From contig JAJEKV010000104.1 of the NCBI GenBank assembly GCA_021234155.1, forward strand, positions 746,001 through 810,000: a stretch of DNA of 64,000 bases. Reading direction: 5' to 3'. The position numbers and the translations under genes are program-made. The stretch is from Isoetes taiwanensis (taxonomy: Eukaryota > Streptophyta > Lycopodiopsida > Isoetales > Isoetaceae). The first letter of the stretch is position 1; the number at the start of each line of letters is the position of its first letter. The notes beneath the pieces were generated by a model. That model had not been told where the DNA came from. It made no database searches and worked only from the letters and a program-made list of their open reading frames with translations. Below, in pieces: positions 63,238 through 64,000 of the stretch.

Positions 63238-64000
63238 CAGGAAAAGTTGCCTACTGTTCTTTGGGCTTACAACACCAGTTTCAAAATTGCTACTGGCCAC
63301 ACTCCTTTCAAATTGGTTTATGGTCAAGAAGCTCTTGTAACGGGCCCATGGTAGACCGCTCGAGTATTCGAACCTTGAATGTGCCTGTGGGGCGTTCCCG
63401 AGACACCGGCATAAATGGGTAGAAGCGACTACTCATAAACGTCTAGACGGTTTTGCCCAGTTGGTTAAGGGCATGTCGGTTAGGAACGTTACAGCTCTCA
63501 TGCCCTTTGAATATATTCTTCCGACTCTTCCAACTCGCTACCGTACATAATCCACCTGCTGCACTCAAGGAACGGGTTTATCAATTGGAACAGTTAGATG
63601 AACTTCGGAGAGATGCTTACATTCGTGTTCTTCATGGTCAACAGTTGCAGAAATCCTTGCATGACAAACGTCTTAAGACAAAAACATTCAAAGAAGGTGA
63701 TTTGGTCGTTACAAAAATTTTCCGGGCAAGTTAAAGTTCAGGTGGTTTGGTCCTTATCAAATTATTCAAGTTGTTCAACCCAGTGTTTTCAAGCTGGCCG
63801 AGTTAGATGGCACTCCATTACCTACTCTGATTAATGGCTTTCGCCTTAAACAATTTCATACAGAAGTTACAGATCCCAGCGGAGGTCCGTGGAAATCTGA
63901 GGAGGAGTCCACCCAGCGTGGCCTTCCAGGATGTTGGTCCAAAAAGGAAGACGCCAATCAGAGGTGAGAAACCTGGGCGTGGAGGGACGCCTAATGAAGC
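63238..64000 (+). pseudogene. Integrase C-terminal region, decayed, to the window edge
   Basis: [20 protein letters not shown] continues the core. After a TAG at 63353 the tail resumes in other frames: RVYQLEQLDELRRDAYIRVL, TFKEGDLVVTKIF and a later FRWFGPYQ-like stretch near 63735. No chromodomain seen. Confidence 0.7.

Larger units (their letters stand above)
57761..64000 (+). mobile_element. Tat-like Ty3/gypsy element, cut by the window edge
   Basis: Internal order gag (three CCHC knuckles), protease, RT, RNase H, integrase, in plus sense. FMDGFSGYNQI and PWGTFAYKVVPFGL in RT, D-G-G-S protease and a chromodomain-free integrase place it near the other Tat-like element, but it has no second RNase H. 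Lesions: a 43-bp tandem duplication in gag, TAG at 59221, a frameshift near 60120, TAG at 61134, a frameshift near 62400, TGA at 63235. The 3' LTR is not in view. Confidence 0.88.

Noticed and set aside
1-64000. CRISPR arrays, operons, prophage or bacterial defence genes
   Set aside because: Spliced plant genes and plant retrotransposons dominate; no spacer-repeat arrays or prokaryotic gene organisation.

Overview
The window is nuclear DNA from a land plant. The evidence is intron-rich, chloroplast-targeted and plant-type genes (an LHCB7-like chlorophyll-binding protein, a ChaC-type gamma-glutamylcyclotransferase, an SMP/C2-type lipid-binding protein and a JMJ20/JMJD4-type oxygenase) set in dense, nested LTR and LINE retrotransposons. 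The repeat load, long introns and mixture of Tat-like and chromovirus Ty3/gypsy elements fit a large non-angiosperm genome such as a fern. That is inference; no feature proves the lineage.

Layout. 1-8278 (minus): an LHCB7-like gene with otherwise open exons, cut in its last visible exon by a 4.6-kb Ty3/gypsy chromovirus (80-4695) with matching LTRs and a 5-bp target duplication. An old Copia fragment lies in one of its introns. 9391-20526 (minus): an 11.1-kb Tat-like Ty3/gypsy element with 2.4-kb LTRs and a 5-bp target duplication. Its second, archaeal-type RNase H domain lies between protease and reverse transcriptase. 20817-22729: an LTR fragment related to the LTR at 50720-52330. 22764-23978 (plus): a broken gamma-glutamylcyclotransferase gene. 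25595-31024 (plus): a broken C2-domain gene whose intron holds a 2-kb poly(A)-tailed retroposon with a 15-bp target duplication. A truncated hAT transposase abuts its 3' end. 31975-41304 is gene-poor, with short hypothetical ORFs and a transposon-like protein remnant.

41305-45621 (minus) is the one gene I can reconstruct completely: nine exons, 458 codons, a JMJ20/JMJD4-type JmjC oxygenase. Upstream is a 185-bp tandem duplication and an orphan exon on the other strand. 47160-50719 (plus) is a LINE hit three times: by a 238-bp MITE with a 9-bp target duplication in its endonuclease, by a 213-bp poly(A) retroposon with a 17-bp target duplication, and by a chromovirus (50720-55548, minus). Two more LINE fragments and a (CTATT)n tract follow, then a Tat-like element (about 57400 to beyond 64000, plus) carrying gag, protease, RT-RNase H and integrase with several stops and frameshifts.

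The genes do not form an operon or pathway. The main story is retrotransposon stratigraphy: three of the four recognisable host genes carry disabling lesions, and several insertions can be ordered because each interrupts an older one at a duplicated target site. I found no CRISPR array, rRNA gene or credible tRNA gene.
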